From Chondrosia reniformis (Eukaryota > Porifera > Demospongiae > Chondrillida > Chondrillidae), in the NCBI GenBank assembly GCA_947172415.1, contig OX359190.1, positions 8,060,001 to 8,124,000 of the forward strand: a DNA stretch of 64,000 bases. The letters are read 5' to 3'. This document shows, piece after piece, positions 43,630-55,215 of the stretch. The stretch's first letter is position 1. Each line of letters begins with the position of its first letter. Made by a program: the position numbers and the translations under genes. Below the pieces are notes generated by a model. The model did not search any database and was not told the origin of the DNA. It saw nothing but the letters and a program-made list of their open reading frames with translations.

Positions 43630-44100
43630 TTAATATAAAAGATGAGAATCTTCTTAGACCAAAGATTTATTAGCTACACACTTTGCTAGCTCAGAATGAT
43701 AGACGAAAAATGTGAATCTTAATATTAAAGGGCGCGGGTGTGAGGTTTCTTGATAAATTTCCCCAACGAATCAGTCTGCGCATAAAGGTCTGCGGGGCTA
43801 GCGGGGCTACCCTCTGGATTACATCATTATAACCAGGAAAGCCCCATCAGCTCATAGGCTGGGGTCTGCATGTTACGAAAAATTCACCGGTCCCCCACGC
43901 TGCGCGAATGGTAAAAATGGACCCTCTTTTGCATGGCAAACAACGCACCTCTTCTATACCCACTTTTGGCCGGGGTCCCTTTTTGTCAAAAATGGACCCC
44001 CGTAGAGTCCGTTGTTGGCAGAGTGCGTTGCCGTAATATAGGTCCTGCAATCAGTACTCATATCTGAAAACGAGCAAAACGAGTATCACTCATACAAATA
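43630..44100 (-). promoter_or_regulatory. Upstream region of the NLR gene
   Basis: A locally GC-richer segment (43735-44000) lies just upstream of the NLR start. It contains two related phrases, TAAAAATGGACCCTCTTTT and TCAAAAATGGACCCCCG, and CpG-containing sequence, unlike the surrounding AT-rich DNA. No clear TATA box is seen for the minus strand. Promoter role is inferred from position only. Confidence 0.4.
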
Positions 44101-44110
44101 CATGAAGTGT

Positions 44111-44153
44111 CCCCCCCCATAGCCTTGGGGGGGGGGGGGGGGGGGGGGGGGGG
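44111..44153. repeat. C-run and long G-run (about 27 G)
   Basis: CCCCCCCC, then ATAGCCTT, then an uninterrupted run of about 27 G. It can fold as a hairpin or a G-quadruplex on the plus strand. The exact length is unreliable in any sequencing read. Confidence 0.9.
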
Positions 44154-44464
44154 TGCAAAATCAAAATAATTATAGCTGCAGCAGGAAAACGATAAACTAT
44201 TATTCAATGCATTTGACAGAATATACGGATATTGGGGTGATGATTTTAGAGTGACGATATCGATTATGCTGTATACTTTTAAATCAATTATAATTGTTCC
44301 AGTTATTGCAAATCTCTTTTTATGGCACCTTGTGGTGAGATTATGTACAAAGAAACCCTTTAGAACATTGATTCTAAATTATATAATTAATTCTCCATCA
44401 CAGAACATGCATAAACCACTTATTTGTTAACTATCAATGACCTGACATTTAAATTAAAATTAAC

Positions 44465-44645
44465 AAATTTTACCAAGGAGGATATTGAGCTTCAGACCTG
44501 GGAGGGTGTTGAGCTTGGTCTGATCCTCAATAGAGGTAAGTCTGAGGTCATTGTTCCTGACTTTAACACCATCAACTCCATTCATTCCTGCCACCAGGGG
44601 CTTAGGTATTCCATCCATCTGAGGCTGATCTCCTGGGATCTCAAT
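44465..44645 (+). mobile_element. Reverse-transcriptase remnant
   Basis: The frame ELQTWEGVELGLILNRGKSE and following resembles the RT stretch G-L-x-L-N-x-x-K-S-E seen in the element at 32860-34790. It is a short isolated fragment without other domains. Confidence 0.55.
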
Positions 44646-44974
44646 CTCTTGTACTCTCTCTTCTAAGTGCATAACCAAATTGCAAAATAAAAACAATATA
44701 GGGGCTGCTAAAAAAACTACACACACATATGTAATTACTGGTATACAGCTTGGATACATGATCAAGTATATAATAATATATATGATTGAGGCCATTGTAG
44801 TGTAACCTTAATTTTTCTTGTATATATATAAATATAAATCCCTAGGTCTGCACTGATTTGGCTGTATTTATTGTTCCAGTCTATGTTTTATAGGAAAAAT
44901 AATTTATAATATTAATATTTATATTGATTTTATGCATATATATTATATTGTTACACATGCAGTTATGTATATAG

Positions 44975-45064
44975 CTCCCTTATATTCTTGGAGATGCAGC
45001 AAGATTGAGGATTTCAAGCATTTAATTTATCAGGGAAGTATTGGAATGGCCAGAGTACCAGTAG
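44975..45064 (+). pseudogene. Carboxypeptidase last-exon relic with frameshifts
   Basis: Matches exon 60697-60777 from the TATAG acceptor through GGCCAGAGTACCAGTAG, but small insertions disrupt the frame and create an early stop. It marks the tail of a third carboxypeptidase copy whose body has been lost. Confidence 0.8.
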
Positions 45065-46115
45065 ACTAGCATTTGTTTAAATATAACATCAAAGCTAATA
45101 TATATAGGTTACTGTAACTATATGGTCATAAATTTAAACTAATAACCATTATACACATGCAGACTTACAGTTTGCAAATGTTGTATTATTATAATATGTT
45201 AATTTTCCAAGAATCTCACACTAGTCTATTCAAAATTGCATGTAATTTATCTTAGAGTTATAAATAAAATGGTAACCTTAAGAATTTGATACTATATTAT
45301 ATAGGTGATTGATGGTTCATTCTAACTCATGTATATAACTCTATTGATTGCTTAATGTAGGCTTATTCTAAACAGCCACATATTAGCATGCATATTTAAT
45401 GTACGTATGTATACTGATCATGTTCTGTATATATGAGATTTTTTCATGAAAGTCCCCTGTATTACATTGATGAACAAAAAATATAAAAAATCGTTAAATA
45501 TAAGAGAAATCACAAATTTTAATTAGTCGTTTGTGTTTTACGTATTTGTGCATGCAGCTAATTTATACAGCAAATATATTGCAGTAATTTATGTGATATG
45601 TCTATGGAGTTACTTAATTGATTATATATTATACAGATGACCAAATTATCAGGGATAAATATTAATAGTAAATTTTGGAATTCTGTTGATTCAGAAGTAG
45701 CCATTTCAATCTATATAGTTACCATCAATTCCTATATACTATGCATGCAGAATTCGAAGGGAATGTACATTGCCAGGAGAATATACATATGTATATATGC
45801 CTATGAAGGTATAGGCATAAGATTTAGGAGTCTCCACAGAAATAACTTAATATATATGAAGATATGAATATATATTTGGATGGCCTTTAATCATATTAAC
45901 ATATATTATTATAATATAAAACATGTATACATATCTAAATGACAAATGCAAATCAATTATTGTGCAATGGTTTCCATTATATGAATTTCCTTATTTATAT
46001 ACCCACTGAATGTTTAGTATTCATCAATTGAGAACTTATTCAATATATCAATATAAATATGTATGTACCTATAATTATCAGATTTGTAATTGAAGTTATA
46101 ATATTCCAATAGCCA
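45065..46115 (+). repeat. 3' flank of the carboxypeptidase copies
   Basis: Collinear with 60778-62250 and in part with 54365-55000 (shared ATGACCAAATTATCAGGGAT, TTTAGTATTCATCAATTGAG). The three copies differ mainly by small indels in TA-rich tracts. Open frames inside are repeat-derived. Confidence 0.8.
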
Positions 46116-46225
46116 TGTTAGCCTTAACATATGATCACTTTCTTGTTTTGTTACTTTTTCTAGATGTGCCAATCATTGTTATATAGTGCCATCCCTACTT
46201 TTAACTTCATTTTTGAATGTTTTTA
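46116..46225 (-). mobile_element. Truncated arm of the hAT-like fold-back MITE
   Basis: TTAGCCTTAACATATGATCA through GTGCCATCCCTACTTTTAAC matches one arm of 21690-22064. It interrupts sequence that is continuous in the other carboxypeptidase flanks (CCAATAGCCATG followed by TAAAATCC), which act as empty sites. Confidence 0.8.
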
Positions 46226-46489
46226 TTTAACTTGTTATATAAAGGAATTGTCACTGGATACATGGAGAATGCTATACATATATATATATATATGTTCAAA
46301 TTATATATATGTAGCTTTAATCTAGAGAGTATATATATACTGTATATATATTATATCTGTGGAACTAATTAACACCAGTATAGGTATTTCTTTAAAATGG
46401 GTAAGAAAAACAATATTAAAACTAAATTTATAAGATATCAGGTTATCTGCATGTATATAGAAAGGAGCTTGTCTGAGGTATCTTTGTAA

Positions 46490-46690
46490 ATATTTTCCTG
46501 CATGCTATATGCCTACTCTGTAATAAATTAAAAAAGACTATATATAGGGAATTAAACCTGGTAAGAGCATTCATCTATGTCTTCTTTTGCCGCTGGACCA
46601 GACAGCTGTTTCTGGGAATTTCACCCTTCAGTGACTCTGGGAGTCTTGTCTCTTTCTTGATCTTTTGTGAATCCTTGGCTCTTGATGCTA
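46490..46690 (+). repeat. Dispersed repeat R1, copy before the long-TIR element
   Basis: TTTCCTGCATGCTATATGCC through ATTAAACCTGGTAAGAGC to CACTGGACCAGACAGC-like sequence. It is followed by a short (ATT)n tract. Confidence 0.7.
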
Positions 46691-46733
46691 CATCTAGGGG
46701 TACCGGTGTTATTATTATTATTATTTCTAGAGT

Positions 46734-49572
46734 GCCTATGCATATATATACATAAAGTTAAGGTGTAGTTAAATGCCAACCATGTAGTGTACAGGACTAT
46801 ACCTGGACACATAATATTATAAACAATCACCACTTGCAAGGGGCTACCAGGCTGTCCACCCAGGTACATAGCTGAACTGCCTGTGTGTATTAAGCCTTCA
46901 CCACTAGATGACTACAAGCTTTAAGGACACACTTCCAAGTCAGGCTCATACACAAGCACCAAGTTCAGAGATACTGCTGTTTTCCACAGCACCCTTAATT
47001 CTACTTCAATTCAGTAAATTATCATGACAATGGCACCAAAACATTGAATGATATAGACACATGATTACATGAAATGAATGTAGGTCATGTTAAATTTAAT
47101 GTTTGCGGTATATTACATTATATATCAGATGCAAGTACATTTTATTCAAGAAACATATATATATAGGACACATTACATACGTAGATATACCCTTATATAT
47201 AGGTTTTATATATAGTAGTAACTGTTCCTTGAAGCGGCGGGTTCTTTATATGATTTATCTATAAATGTCTACTGTTATTAGAGGTTTATCAACAGGGGCT
47301 ATATACTGTAGATATACTGTAATTTAGGGCAATACTGTACATTTGTTATACTAATCTTTCTGAATATACAACCTAGGATAATGATATACTAAGACTTCAG
47401 TTAGAAATGACTTATGCACAATGCACCAAGATGAGTGTGTAAACACCCTGTCAGGCTGACCTGTAACAGTATCCATTGGAGAGCTGACAAACGGAGTGCA
47501 AAGTTGAATACCTCTGGTTAGCTTTGTCTCCAACATTTAAGGAGATACATATTACAGATACAGTAGGCAAGTAACCACATAGCAACCACAAGAGCTACCA
47601 CAGAGCAATCACATAGCAACTACAAAAGGTCTTATTAAGTATCAAGAGAAGGTTGATTCTGTACTTGGGGGCAAGGATAAAAGCACTGGCTAGAAGCTAT
47701 GTGCGTAATGGACTGGTTTTGATAATGACATCAAGAGGTAGAGGTAGTCACTCTCGCCTGAGAGCCAAAAGCTCTCCTCCAGCAGTACCCCACGCATCAC
47801 CCATGGATATAGCCTACCAGACCTTGGGCCAGGATACATGTGGGCTTTGTTGGCCCATTTCAGGGCAAATCCCACCTCTTAGCAGTGAGACTGAAAATGG
47901 CCTCCCGTCCAGTTAACCTCAAGTGAATTAGACTGTTTTATGAAGACCGTAATGGTATCAACCATATTTATGTGCTTCATGCACCATATGAATTATTACC
48001 TCTCATTAAGCATGCAAGCTATCAGAGCATCCTTCAATGATGAATTTTCTTCTCAGAGAAAATTAGCTACGATCCACACTCTACCAACTGTTACACAATC
48101 CGAAATGGGATTTGAAGCAAGTAACTTAAAAATTGGTCCATGGGGTGTAATAAACCACTGAACCTCAATTAGGAAATCTTTAGGTCATTCTCATGCAAGG
48201 TTGCAATTAGGAAATCATGATCTATGCAGGCCTAGGGAATCACGATAAGTACACTAACTCATTCTGTATCTAACTTTTTATATGGCTTTGTGTTGGTAAT
48301 ATCTACAGCTATATAGATCTGCTATCAACATTTTGGACATATTTGGGCTCTCTTTAATTAGGTAACCCATATATTTGTTATCATCCTTAATTTATACATT
48401 ATTATATAGGAATAATGGTGATGGAGACCATACGTATGGGATGTAATAACCACTGAACCACAATTAGGAACACTACAAATTTACATTTTGAATTGATGAC
48501 AATTTACTCATACATATAATGTTGTGTATAACTATGTCGAGTCATGCCTATTAAGTCACTAGTCAGGTATCATTTGTAGTCAGTTATGTATAATCACTTA
48601 AATGGTTAGTCTGCTAATAAGTACTACCAGAAGCAAAAAAGCTTGTAGTTTCCTTATCAGCAGATAAGGGATACAGCCAAAAGTGTGGCTGACCACTAAT
48701 ATATATGGAAAAAAATAGGGGAACTTTAAGATTAAAAGCTGATCTTAAAGCATCGATGTCAGTTCCGCCCATTAAGCTCATTGCGCTCCTCAGGGGACAT
48801 GAGTGGGCAGGGGTAATACCCAGAGTTAACTGATGATGATATTCTTAGATTCATTTTTAAATGGTAATAATTAATGCTCTAGCCTAATCAACTAATCTGT
48901 TTTCAGGCTGTATACAGTTATGTAATAGGGCTTATTCAACAAGGATACAAATACTTTAATTCAATTTACATTTAAACTTTCCTATTCTGTCAGCCTCTAG
49001 TTATAGTTACTATAAGCAAAAAGTAGCTAGTATGCTTGTGGTAGCTCATACAGTGACCCTGCCTTCAAGGAAACAGTTACTACTATATATACGACCTATA
49101 TGTATAAGGGTAGACCTATTTAATCTGTATATACGTATATGTTTCTTGAAAAAATGTACTTGTATCTGATATACAATCTAATAAACCCTAACCATTAAAT
49201 TTAACATTCCTTTCATTTAATCGTGTGTCTTATAAGGTTAACATCTCATTCAACTTTTTGGTGCCAAACAGGTATGTATATGCATTGTCGTGGTAATTGA
49301 CTGAATTGAAGTAGAAGGATGCTGTTGAAAACAGAAGTATCTCTGAACTTGGTGCTTGTGTATGAGCCTGTCTTGGAAGTGTGTCCTTGTAGCCATTAGT
49401 GCTGAAGGCTTAATGCACCCAGGCAGTTGAGCTATGTATACGTACGTATACCTGGGTGGATGGCCTGGTAGCCCCTTGCAAGTGGTGATTGTTTATATGT
49501 GTCCATGTATAGTCCTGTGCACTGCATGGTTGGCATTTATCTACACCTTAACTATATGTATATGCATAGGTA
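46734..49572. mobile_element. 2.84-kb element with about 520-bp terminal inverted repeats
   Basis: 46734-47255 and 49050-49572 are inverted repeats. Both contain, in mirror order, the motif CCTATGCATAT, AAGTTAAGGTGTAG, CACTTGCAAGGGGCTACCAG, ACACAAGCACCAAGTTCAGA, AATTCTACTTCAATTCAGT and TAACTGTTCCTTGAAG. The 1.8-kb core (47256-49049) has only short ORFs, the longest at 47653-47916 (+), with no recognised transposase. It is a long-terminal fold-back element, probably non-autonomous. The arms have diverged by many small changes, so it is not very recent. Confidence 0.85.
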
Positions 49573-50789
49573 CTATGAAAGGTAATATATAGTGGCAAAA
49601 TGTTGTTTAATTATGTGTTCAGGTTCTCCAATTGTGTTATAAATCTTATCATAGGCTGACAATGGGAATATATTTATTCACCTGACAACATTACACTTTG
49701 CTTGTCGTTAGGAGTGACTAGATTTTGTTTCTACGTATGTGATCGTGTGTATTTCACAATCTCAACTTGCTGCAATTGTATAATTTATATACTAAACATA
49801 TATAATTAACAAAGTTCTCCATAATTCTTTACATGCATGTCATCATTTGAAATATGCTACACTTGCTAAAGGAGCTAGTGTATCTGATGCAGGTTTTTTG
49901 CTACTGACTGGTTAATTATAATCGCTGGCAATTTATATATATATATATGTACACGTATTTATCCATTACATTGGCTATACGTATATATGATAGCTTATTA
50001 TATAGCTGAGTCAGTGCAGAGAGGCATATATATATATGAGAGAGTAAAGATACAGAAAAAGCTGGTATGTTCTTATCATGATTTCCCTCAATAGCAATGT
50101 CCTAATGCATGCTTGGCTAAAGATTTCCTAATTATGGTTCTGTGTTTTATTACATCATTTTATGATTTGGCCAATATTTAAGTTCTTTGCTTCAAATTCT
50201 ATATTTTGGATTCTGTAACAAATGTTAGGTAAATGCCTTAGCCTGTCTAGAGTAAACATATGTTCCTCAGTTGACCTAGGGTGGAGCAGGTCTATATATA
50301 CATAGGTTATCCTGATTGGCACATTTCAAAAGTCACATACAGGAGGTCTCTCAAGTGGTGAAGTATGGAGTGTTCTGTAGTGTAGCTAATTTTCTCTGAA
50401 GATAATTCATTATTGAATGTTGCAAATAATAAGGGATTTACAGTAACTAAAAATCACATTCAATTTGTTATATTGATTTATTAGATTTTAATTGGTTTAT
50501 ACATTGAATAGGGTGTATGTGGGCATTGTTTTTTGGCCATCTCTACTTAGAGGGTACTACTGTATGTATATATCAATGTGGTGGTAAAAAATGAATGATA
50601 AAGCCACTTCAAATCAAATTCTTTAAAACCAACTGAAATTTCTAAAACATTGAATTATTTTGCATAACAAATGTACTACATAGCTATAGACTATATGTTA
50701 TCCTAAAGAATAGTTGACCTGCCTATTCTTGCTATACTAATGCTTAATCTGTTCCTATTATAATGCAGCATCTGTCTTATAAGAACTCT
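49573..50789. other. Intergenic DNA
   Basis: No gene is seen. 50450-50565 holds a weak third copy of the transposon end at 28025-28128 (TACATTGAATAGGGTG, GGCCATCTCTACTTAGAGGG). Confidence 0.5.
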
Positions 50790-51398
50790 TTATCTTGCCG
50801 ACTCCAGTTCACACTCCATAAAGACAGTATCGCATGTAGCTACAGCAATTTCGTTACCATCAGCTATTTCAAGACATTCTTCTAACTCTTCATCACAATC
50901 TCTAGGTTCTTCAGGGGCTTGCTCCCTAAATGCCTCACATAATGCTTTTCCTTCTTCCAGCAAGTCTGGGTAGGTTTCAATGTGTTCGTTGATCATACAT
51001 AAGAAATACTCATATTGGCATTCACTTATTTCATTAAGAGGAATTTCTTCCTCCTCTTCTTCATTTTCATGTACACATTCTGCAAGATCTTCAAAACAGT
51101 CATGATCCCTTTTAAGTTCTGAGCTTCTCTTTTTGGCTCCCCCACAAAGTGCTGGCAAGCTACAGAGCCTTTCAGAGAACTTGTACATTTCATCTTTGGT
51201 GAAATATGCTAAGGAACATTCAATTGCTTCCTTTTCACATTCTTCAAGAGATCGACTTTCCCTACATTCTTCAAATTGGTCTAAACAACCAGCGTCTCTC
51301 TTCAGAGTTACCTTTGCATGGTGATCATGCAGTTGCTGGAGCCCCATTAGTGATGACATTTCCCCCAGTAGAGTAAGGAACAAGATCATTCCCTTCAT
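50790..51398 (-). CDS. Secreted acidic Cys-rich protein with three CX6C hairpin repeats and dibasic sites
   Basis: The favoured start is the ATG at 51396-51398 (MKGMILFLTLLGEMSSLMGL), a signal peptide; an in-frame ATG lies 22 codons upstream. The product is 202 residues. After the signal come three units each with two C-x6-C elements: CLDQFEEC and CEKEAIEC, CFEDLAEC and CQYEYFLC, CDEELEEC and CDTVFMEC. Residues between are Glu-rich. VTLKR precedes unit 1, and KKRSSELKR precedes unit 2, so furin/convertase processing into smaller peptides is possible. Spacing of seven residues between Cys suits disulfide-linked helical hairpins. No known family was recognised; a peptide-precursor or extracellular role is inference. 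An acceptor-like TTCATAACAG just before the start allows a 5' UTR intron. Confidence 0.75.
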   Translation of the reverse strand: MKGMILFLTLLGEMSSLMGLQQLHDHHAKVTLKRDAGCLDQFEECRESRSLEECEKEAIECSLAYFTKDEMYKFSERLCSLPALCGGAKKRSSELKRDHDCFEDLAECVHENEEEEEEIPLNEISECQYEYFLCMINEHIETYPDLLEEGKALCEAFREQAPEEPRDCDEELEECLEIADGNEIAVATCDTVFMECELESAR

Positions 51399-51483
51399 TT
51401 TTGTGCCTGTTATGAAGATAATATACCTATTGATATTCTCACTGCAGTATATGCCAAGTTTCAAATCTATACCAAGTTGAACT

Positions 51484-51491
51484 CTTTTATA
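51484..51491 (-). promoter_or_regulatory. TATA box of the secreted Cys-rich gene
   Basis: TATAAAAG on the minus strand, 86 bp before the chosen ATG. Transcription is expected to start near 51455-51460, just downstream of which lies the upstream in-frame ATG (51464 edge). This favours the inner ATG with the signal peptide. Confidence 0.55.
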
Positions 51492-51774
51492 GGAGAATCT
51501 ATATTTTCTATATATTAACTGTTTTTATATTGTATTATTATAATTACCTAGCTATAGTATATATATATTTATTTAGCTCAGCATCCTATTATGTACAAAG
51601 TAGAGGTAAGCTCTTGATAGTGATATTACGGAAATTTCTAGGAAAGCGTGGGCAAATGAGGGGAGGAGTTAAGGCTTCATGGAGGATATACTATATATAG
51701 TGCAAGTTACAAAATACCACAGTAACCAGTACCTAATTGATAACAATAATAATTCATACGGTTGGACCTCATTC

Positions 51775-52862
51775 ATTCTAAACTGTATACTGGTAATCAG
51801 GAGGACAAGAGAATATACTGTACACAACATAGGTTTACCAGGAAGGTTATAAGAGAAACGAAGAATAAATGGTTCCAACAGAAGGCCTCTGAGGCCTAGA
51901 AAGGTAGACATGGTAGTTTAGTGTGGAGGTTTATTAGGGAGATGCAACATGGTAGAAAAGGACTTATCCCTGTTCGATCAAAGGCTGTTAAAGATGAAAA
52001 TGGGATGGCATGTACATCCCCAAAAACACAACATCAAAGATGGAGACAGCATTTTAGTAAAGTTTTAAACCTTCAAAGCCAGTTCGATGAGTTGGAAAAG
52101 GTTAAACAAGACCAATGAAGAATGAAATGTCTTGTCTGCCATCGTTGGAAGATTTGTGTGAGGCCATAACTAGATTGAAAAATGGAAAGGCTGCAGGCTC
52201 TTCTGGTATCCTTCCGGAAATGATTAAAATAGCTTGTGAAAGGGAAGAGTTTCTTGAAGTACTTCTGGACTTGGTTCATGAGGTAGGTGACCTTAGCTCA
52301 TGTGATAATTTGAGGGGTATTTCACTCCTTGATGTTGTTGGGAAATTGGTAGCCAGTATTCTTCATAAGAATATCTTCTATATCTAATATCTTCAAATAA
52401 GGTTGCAGGTTTTGGCTGAAGAGGTTCTAACTGAATCGCAGTGTGGTTTTAGAATAGGCAGAAGCTGTAGTGATATGGTTTTTACTATGAGGCAGTTAGT
52501 AGAAAAGTCATGGGAACATTCGGCTAAACTCTTTGTTACCTTCATTGACCTGCAAAAAGCATACGATTCAGTACCAAGAAATGCAATGTGGATGGCACTA
52601 TATAAGAAAGTTAGGTGTACCAGATAGCATAGTAAGTCTTATTGGGTCATTTCATCAGGGCATGACAGCAACCATTGAGTTATATGGGGAACTATTAAAG
52701 GAGATTAATGTTGAGAATGGGTTGAGGCAAGGTTGTTGCATGGCAATGAAACTATTAGTGTGGTTGAGGAGTTCAAGTACCTAGGTTCTGTTATAGGTGC
52801 TTCTGGAAATATGGATGGTGACATTCAAAACAGATTATGGGATAGTGTGACCAATTTATGGT
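51775..52862 (+). mobile_element. Truncated, internally deleted LINE (reverse transcriptase remnants)
   Basis: Broken frames encode a pre-RT segment (WRFIREMQHGRKGLIPVRSK), then ITRLKNGKAAGSSGILPEMI, ESQCGFRIGRSCSDMVFTMR, FVTFIDLQKAYDSVPR (RT block with the first catalytic Asp) and GLRQGC. The next block with the Y-x-D-D motif is deleted, and the sequence resumes with VVEEFKYLGSVIGASGNMDG. This is the order found in endonuclease-RT LINEs. It is 5' truncated and inactive. Confidence 0.88.
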
Positions 52863-52866
52863 AACG

Positions 52867-52902
52867 AACAAGACAAGACAAGACAAGACAAGACAAGACA
52901 CA
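52867..52902 (+). repeat. (AAGAC)n tail of the LINE
   Basis: Seven or so tandem AAGAC units directly follow the LINE remnant, in the place expected for a 3' microsatellite tail. The duplicated NLR block starts right after it. Confidence 0.85.
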
Positions 52903-54360
52903 TGACAAGTATATATAATAATGTAACTAACTGGTATATACATATTATATATTCTGTGATCAATGGATATATACTAAGATATATATCCATGTCTTTTATG
53001 GGCACCTGGTTTTTGAAAATTGAAAGTGGTAATATAATTATTACATTTTTGAAAATATGGGAAAACCTTACTTGTAACACTAAGGATTTCAACTGATTTG
53101 TTTAATGAAAAATATTCAAAAAGGCTAGTTGAATTGCTGTGTACAGAGAGTTCTTTTAGAGAACTACTGCTCCTTAATACATCTTTTAGCAGGACACAAT
53201 CTGGAGCCTAAAATAAAATATAAAAATTATCATTTATATGCAACATATTGGTATATATTAATGCATAAATTAAGCACCCCTGTAATGTGGACACCTTGGA
53301 GGGCGTGGCAGTGAGAGCCGTACAAGCTATATCTATACAGATTTTTAATTGCTGGGGCAATGCATACTGAAAATAACATACAACAACATACGTAGATAAA
53401 ACGAAGACAGATCTAGGCCCGTCAGCAGTGTTTCTCCAAAGTGTCTGTAGCGAGATCATTTGGTAAACGTCTGAGTTCTCCAGTTGCAGATGTTGATACC
53501 ACGTTCACAAAAGGAGTCAATCTTCAGGCACACTCGGGGCTTCGCAAAAAAAGTCGCTAAAATCCCCACTTGAGGGGCATTCGCGAAATATACGTCCCGC
53601 GAAAATTTGAACACATACGGTTCTACATATATGTATACTTCTAATGCCAAATAAATATACGTATATGCTGCGGCAGTCAAATAAAATTCATGATGCCCTC
53701 TATATACTCATGCATGGTGATTCTTTACCAATTTTAGCATACAGCAGTAAAATAATGCATTACCTTACCTCATATGGAAATGTTCCAATATCAAGTTTTA
53801 GTTTCTCCAACTTCTTCAGTGAGAATAATACACTGAGTGCTTCTGGAGAAGCTTCCGTTGAAAGATTTACTCCTCTTAAGAGACTTTTCGGTGAAAACAA
53901 TGCCTTTGCATCTATATAAAATTAAACAAAGGACAGGAAAGGGATCAATGTATACGTAGTATGTTAGAAATATCCCCTATAAATAACTTGATTTTGACAT
54001 ATATACACACATGTTTAATAGGTTTACGAGTATTATATAAGAATAATGTATATCTACTTCAGCCTTGTGTTATTATATATATTTCTGCTATATAATAGTC
54101 CTTGTTAATAAGTTATAACTGTTTTATACTCCATATTCATGCAGTCCAGGATCAATATGACTACAAAAATGAAAGAAATGCTTGAAATTTGCTTCAGTGA
54201 CTAAAAAAGCCACCAATAACAAAGAAAATGAAGGCCATTTCCTTTGAGGAGCCATATTTGTTCAGTAATTACAACATATGTATGATAGTGATTGTTGTAC
54301 ATTATATTATTTTAACATCAAACAGGCTGGGGAGGTGGTATTGTGAGGTGGCAGAGTATG
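52903..54360 (-). pseudogene. Duplicated NLR fragment with two intact LRR exons
   Basis: Collinear with 37610-39160 of the NLR gene at high identity, introns included. Exon copies are 53911-53769 (equivalent to 38651-38509) and 53207-53072 (equivalent to 37936-37801). Both keep open frames, phases and splice sites, with a few substitutions (for example FSPKSLLRGVNL against FSLKSLLREVNL). No NACHT exon is next to it: upstream the block abuts carboxypeptidase flank. It is an orphan cassette, probably not expressed as a full receptor. Confidence 0.8.
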
Positions 54361-54364
54361 TGTG

Positions 54365-55005
54365 GACTTATATAGCACATTGATGAACAAAATTATGAAA
54401 TCGTTATATATAAGACAATTCATAAATTTTAGTCTTTTGTGTATTATGTATATATGTGCATGGCATGCAGCTAATTTGTATGACAACTATATATATAGTA
54501 GTAATCTATGCTATATGTCTATCTGTATAATATGCATACTCAATCTGGTCACTCAATTGAGTTACTTGATTATATGTACAGATGACCAAATTATCAGGGA
54601 TAAATATTAATAGTAAATTTGGATCATTCCTATATATTATATATGCAGAATTTGAAGGAATGTATACATTGTCAATGAGAATATACATATATATATATGC
54701 CTATGAAGATTTAGGAGTCTCTACAGAAATAATTATAACTTATGAAGATATGAATATATATTCGGAAGGCCTTTAATCATATTAACATACATATTATTAA
54801 TATAAAACACGTATCTAAATGACAAATGCAAATCAATTATTGTGCAATGGTTCCATTATATGAATTTCCTTATTTATATACCCACTGAATGTTTAGTATT
54901 CATCAATTGAGAACTTATTCAATATATCAATATAAATACGTATGTACCTATAATTATCACATTTGTAATTGAAGTTAATATTCCAATAGCCATGTAAAAT
55001 CCTAT
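54365..55005 (+). repeat. Carboxypeptidase 3' flank copy (partial)
   Basis: Collinear with 45470-46110 and 61240-62250. It shows that another carboxypeptidase copy once lay here. Open frames 54362-54776 are part of this repeat. Confidence 0.75.
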
Positions 55006-55044
55006 ATGGTTTCCTATAAAGACACAGCAAAGTTATGTATTACA

Positions 55045-55215
55045 TACATGCTGGACGGCTGTCTGACCCAGTGGAGAAGAAGATGAAAGAAGGGAAAAGA
55101 AGGAAGAAAAGACTCCTGTATCTTCATCTAAAGCTCTCTTTAGGTTTAGTTCCCCTATAGGCTCTTTTTACAGAATAGGCATATAGCATGTAGGAAAATG
55201 GTATCTTAGATTTTT
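55045..55215 (-). repeat. Dispersed repeat R1, reverse copy inside the carboxypeptidase upstream region
   Basis: Reverse-strand R1 (GCTCTCTTTAGGTTTAGTTC, ATAGGCTCTTTTTACAGAAT). It splits ACATACATGC from AAATGTATGAATTAAAATCT, which are joined in the second copy at 62295-62320. The second copy is therefore an empty site. Confidence 0.8.

Noticed and set aside
47653..47916. 87-residue ORF in the core of the long-TIR element as a transposase
   Set aside because: Low complexity, no catalytic motif, no homology visible.
51133..51324. Plus-strand ORF opposite the Cys-rich secreted protein
   Set aside because: Antisense shadow; the minus frame has a signal peptide and a regular Cys pattern.
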